Source: Bacteroidota bacterium (GTDB lineage Bacteria > Bacteroidota > Bacteroidia > Bacteroidales > JAAYUG01). From it: a stretch of DNA of 7,795 nucleotides. The DNA lies in the NCBI GenBank assembly GCA_021812865.1, contig JAKAMP010000116.1:1-7795 (forward strand). The letters are read 5' to 3'. Position 1 is the stretch's first letter. Each line of letters starts with the position of its first letter. The position numbers and the translations under genes were made by a program. The notes below the pieces were generated by a model that did not search any database, had not been told where the DNA came from, and worked only from the letters and a program-made list of their open reading frames with translations. Below are positions 6,395 through 7,795 of this stretch, one piece after another.

Positions 6395-6928
6395 ATGCGG
6401 TACCTGAGCCGATGGATACTGAAATGGCTTGGATGGTCCCCGGAAGGCAACCTTCCTCCGATTGATAAATACATCATCATTATTGTTCCTCATACCAGCA
6501 TGCTCGACTTTGTGCTGGGCAGGTTGTTCCTCTTTTCCTTAGGACTGAAGGTCAACGTTCTGATAAAAAAAGAACTCTTTTTTTTCCCTGCCGGAATACT
6601 GCTGAAAAAACTCGGAGGAATACCTGTTAACCGTAGCAGGCGCAGCCAGACAATTGCCAGGATGGTCGAACATTTCCGCACGGAAGATAAATTCATCCTT
6701 GCCATCGCGCCTGAGGGTACCCGCCAGAAAGTGGAGGCCTGGCGCACAGGATTTTACTACATGGCTACTGATGCCCACGTGCCGATTATCCCCGCATTCT
6801 GCGATTATAAAAGAAAAGTGTTTGGAATGGGTCCTGCGTTTGAGCCTACAGGCGACATGGAAAACGACTTTTTAAAATTGCAGTCTTTCTTTCGCCATGT
6901 CACTCCTTTTCACCCCGATCGTTTCTGA
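6395..6928 (+). CDS. Lysophospholipid/1-acylglycerol-3-phosphate acyltransferase (PlsC-like)
   Basis: A 177-residue PlsC-superfamily acyltransferase, expected to move an acyl group onto a lysophospholipid or related acceptor at the inner face of the cytoplasmic membrane. The four family blocks are in order: block I PHTSMLD (32-38), a variant of N-H-x4-D with catalytic His33 and Asp38; block II GGIPVNR (74-80); block III PEGTR (106-110); block IV VPIIPAF (129-135). Hydrophobic stretches at 26-31, 40-50 and 61-70 fit membrane association. It has the length of the short bacterial subfamily with PHTS in place of NHxS; the exact acceptor cannot be told from sequence. It sits between the response regulator and the amidase gene with gaps of 26 and 10 bases, so the three are probably one operon. 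Confidence 0.9.
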   Translation: MRYLSRWILKWLGWSPEGNLPPIDKYIIIIVPHTSMLDFVLGRLFLFSLGLKVNVLIKKELFFFPAGILLKKLGGIPVNRSRRSQTIARMVEHFRTEDKFILAIAPEGTRQKVEAWRTGFYYMATDAHVPIIPAFCDYKRKVFGMGPAFEPTGDMENDFLKLQSFFRHVTPFHPDRF

Positions 6929-6938
6929 TTCTTTCTAT

Positions 6939-7139
6939 ATGAAGAAGCCCCTTTTTACCGTTACATATGTTCAGTTCGATGTGATTTGGGAAAATAAATC
7001 CCGGAACCTGTCCAATCTTGATCAGCTTCTGTCTGCAATCACCAGAAATCCCGATATTATTCTCCTCCCCGAAATGTTTAATACAGGATTTTCAATGCAT
7101 ACAAGTGAACTATCGGAAACTGAGGAAGGAGAAACCGTC
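6939..7139 (+). CDS. Carbon-nitrogen hydrolase (omega-amidase/YafV-like), N-terminal fragment cut at a chimeric join
   Basis: The first 67 residues match the start of nitrilase-superfamily omega-amidases, which hydrolyse alpha-ketoglutaramate and alpha-ketosuccinamate in the cytoplasm as part of methionine salvage and glutamine transamination. Visible: VTYVQFDVIWENKSRNL (8-24), PDIILLPEMFNTGFSM (38-53) with the first catalytic-triad residue Glu45, and EEGETV (62-67), which family members normally follow with x-W-M. Instead the sequence changes to RRANFEQRAAIEGE and GC jumps. The catalytic Lys and Cys regions are missing. The frame stays open to the window end (7795), so a gene caller would report a fused product of about 285 residues; everything after about residue 67 is antisense to phage genes and should not be trusted. 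It starts 10 bases after the acyltransferase stop. Confidence 0.85.
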
Positions 7140-7145
7140 CGCCGT
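7125..7145. other. Chimeric junction: Bacteroidota chromosome to high-GC Mu-like phage DNA
   Basis: Left of here the plus strand encodes an omega-amidase up to GETV; right of here the minus strand encodes phage proteins up to FEIRTADG. Both genes are interrupted at the same place. Row counts show the base change: 25 of 60 G+C at 7021-7080 against 48 of 60 at 7621-7680. The exact base cannot be fixed because a stretch such as GAAACCGTCCG could belong to either side, which is what a short shared overlap would produce. The phage side is cut inside its early genes, not at a phage end. Confidence 0.85.
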
Positions 7146-7295
7146 GCGAATTTCGAACAACGGGCGGCTATCGAGGGCGAAGCCCGCGATCGCCTTGACG
7201 GTCGCCGCGCCACGGCCGGCGACCTGAACCTCGTCGCCAACGGCGATCGGCCGCAGCTCGCCCTGTTTGGCGTGGTCGAGAAGGGCCAGATCCAT
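7140..7295 (-). CDS. Small phage protein downstream of gam, C-terminus lost at the join
   Basis: The frame starts at ATG 7295-7293, overlapping the gam stop by one base (TGATG), so it is probably translated by coupling to gam. The visible product begins MDLALLDHAKQGELRPIAVG and continues to about FEIRTADG (residue ~53) before entering the Bacteroidota sequence; the nominal stop at 7110-7112 lies in the wrong genome. The pattern GDEVQVAGRGAATVKAI, then PLFEIRTADG, looks like a small SH3-like beta-barrel, an inference from hydrophobic/glycine spacing. I do not recognise a named family. A GTG three bases upstream of the ATG is a possible alternative start. Its role is unknown; its place suggests the early region of a Mu-like phage. 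Confidence 0.55.
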
Positions 7296-7795
7296 CACTT
7301 CGCCCCCTCTAATACCGCCTCAAACGGCTCGACGGCGAAATTCTCGCCTTCCGAGCCGATGGTGACGCCGGGCACCAGGCGCGCCTTTTCGGGCTCCTGG
7401 AGCATGGCCTCCTTGTTGATTTCCTCCTTGACCCGGAGGAACTGGTTCAGGCCGAGAGTCTTGATCGCCGCGAGCGCCGCCTCGACGCCCTTGATCGTCA
7501 CTTTCGGCGGCGCCAGGCGCCATTCGATCTTGCCGGTTCCGAGGTCGCCCCATTTGCGCTTCATGCCGTCGGTGAGAGTGGCGCGATTGGCCTCGCACCA
7601 GGTGCGCAAGCCCTCGGTCAGGGACCTCACCCGGTCGCCGAGCGGCGCGGCGGCGGCGTGTGCCTCCTCCTTGACGCGCGCCAGCTCGTCGTTCATGTCG
7701 GCCTCGATCCGCGCGATCTGGCGGTTGGCCTCGCCGATCTCGCGCACGAAGCGCGCGGCCTCTTCTTTCGATTGGGGAACCGGCGTATTCGCGCC
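7295..7795 (-). CDS. gam: Mu-like phage Gam, host-nuclease inhibitor (5' end beyond the window)
   Basis: 166 codons are visible, open to the right edge; Mu Gam is about 174 residues, so only the first few are missing. Known role: Gam binds the ends of linear double-stranded DNA and shields them from host exonucleases such as RecBCD; it is the phage relative of Ku. Numbering from the edge, residues 9-60 form the long coiled-coil helix (SKEEAARFVREIGEANRQIA and onward), followed by TWCEANR (65-71), WRLAPPKVTIKG (92-103) and FLRVKEEINKEAMLQEP (119-135), then the GENFAVEPFE end (150-159). These match Mu Gam block for block. A GTG at 7747 is in frame, but the conserved VPQSKEEA upstream of it shows the real start lies past the window. 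GC-rich codon use points to a proteobacterial, perhaps alphaproteobacterial, source, unlike the rest of the window. Confidence 0.9.
   Translation of the reverse strand, partial: GANTPVPQSKEEAARFVREIGEANRQIARIEADMNDELARVKEEAHAAAAPLGDRVRSLTEGLRTWCEANRATLTDGMKRKWGDLGTGKIEWRLAPPKVTIKGVEAALAAIKTLGLNQFLRVKEEINKEAMLQEPEKARLVPGVTIGSEGENFAVEPFEAVLEGAK

Noticed and set aside
7320..7598. 92-codon minus-strand frame with an Arg/Gly-rich product
   Set aside because: Alternative frame within gam, typical of GC-rich DNA; the gam frame has clear homology.
7125..7795. A true Mu-like prophage integration site in a Bacteroidota chromosome
   Set aside because: No phage terminal sequence is seen at the border, and the cut lies inside an early phage gene, so a chimeric assembly is simpler.
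1..7795. CRISPR arrays, tRNA or rRNA genes, toxin-antitoxin or defence modules
   Set aside because: No spaced repeats, no cloverleaf or rRNA-like sequence, and no gene with a defence-type domain was found on either strand.

Overview
Most of this window (about 1-7135) reads as a chromosomal segment from a member of the Bacteroidota. The main evidence is a full-length DUF4301 protein (a family I know essentially from this phylum), a Bacteroidota-type indolepyruvate oxidoreductase beta subunit, start codons that mostly lack Shine-Dalgarno sequences, and one good match to the phylum's -7 promoter element (TAnnTTTG). The last ~650 bases are different. GC rises abruptly (25/60 at 7021-7080, 39/60 at 7441-7500, 48/60 at 7621-7680), and the minus strand there carries early genes of a Mu-like transposable phage of the kind found in high-GC Proteobacteria. 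The join lies at about 7125-7145, inside two unrelated genes at once. I read it as a probable assembly chimera rather than a biological insertion.

Layout. 1-243: the 5' part of an unrecognised minus-strand gene, then a gene-poor stretch; the expected partner gene iorA is not here. 244-2345: iorB and a DUF4301 nucleotidyltransferase-like gene, overlapping by one base (TAATG). 2379-4082: an exported gamma-glutamyltranspeptidase with all catalytic residues in place. 4083-4293: AT-rich intergenic DNA with a weak hairpin and a perfect 12-bp palindrome. 4294-5854: a membrane-anchored protein of unknown function, then a small HPt (histidine phosphotransfer) protein 28 bases downstream. 5855-6002: a leader with a -7-like promoter element. 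6003-7139: a tight plus-strand run of a stand-alone receiver-domain response regulator, a PlsC-type acyltransferase and the start of an omega-amidase/nitrilase-family gene cut off at the join. 7140-7795, minus strand: phage gam and a small gene translationally coupled to it.

Functionally this is a mix of amino-acid and thiol metabolism (IorB, GGT, omega-amidase), lipid metabolism (acyltransferase) and phosphorelay parts (HPt plus REC) with no histidine kinase in view. The HPt protein keeps the phospho-accepting His but lacks the Lys normally three residues after it. I see no defence system, CRISPR array, RNA gene or complete mobile element. The points most worth a second look are the chimeric join, the uncharacterised 392-residue membrane protein beside the divergent HPt, and the orphan iorB fused by overlap to DUF4301.
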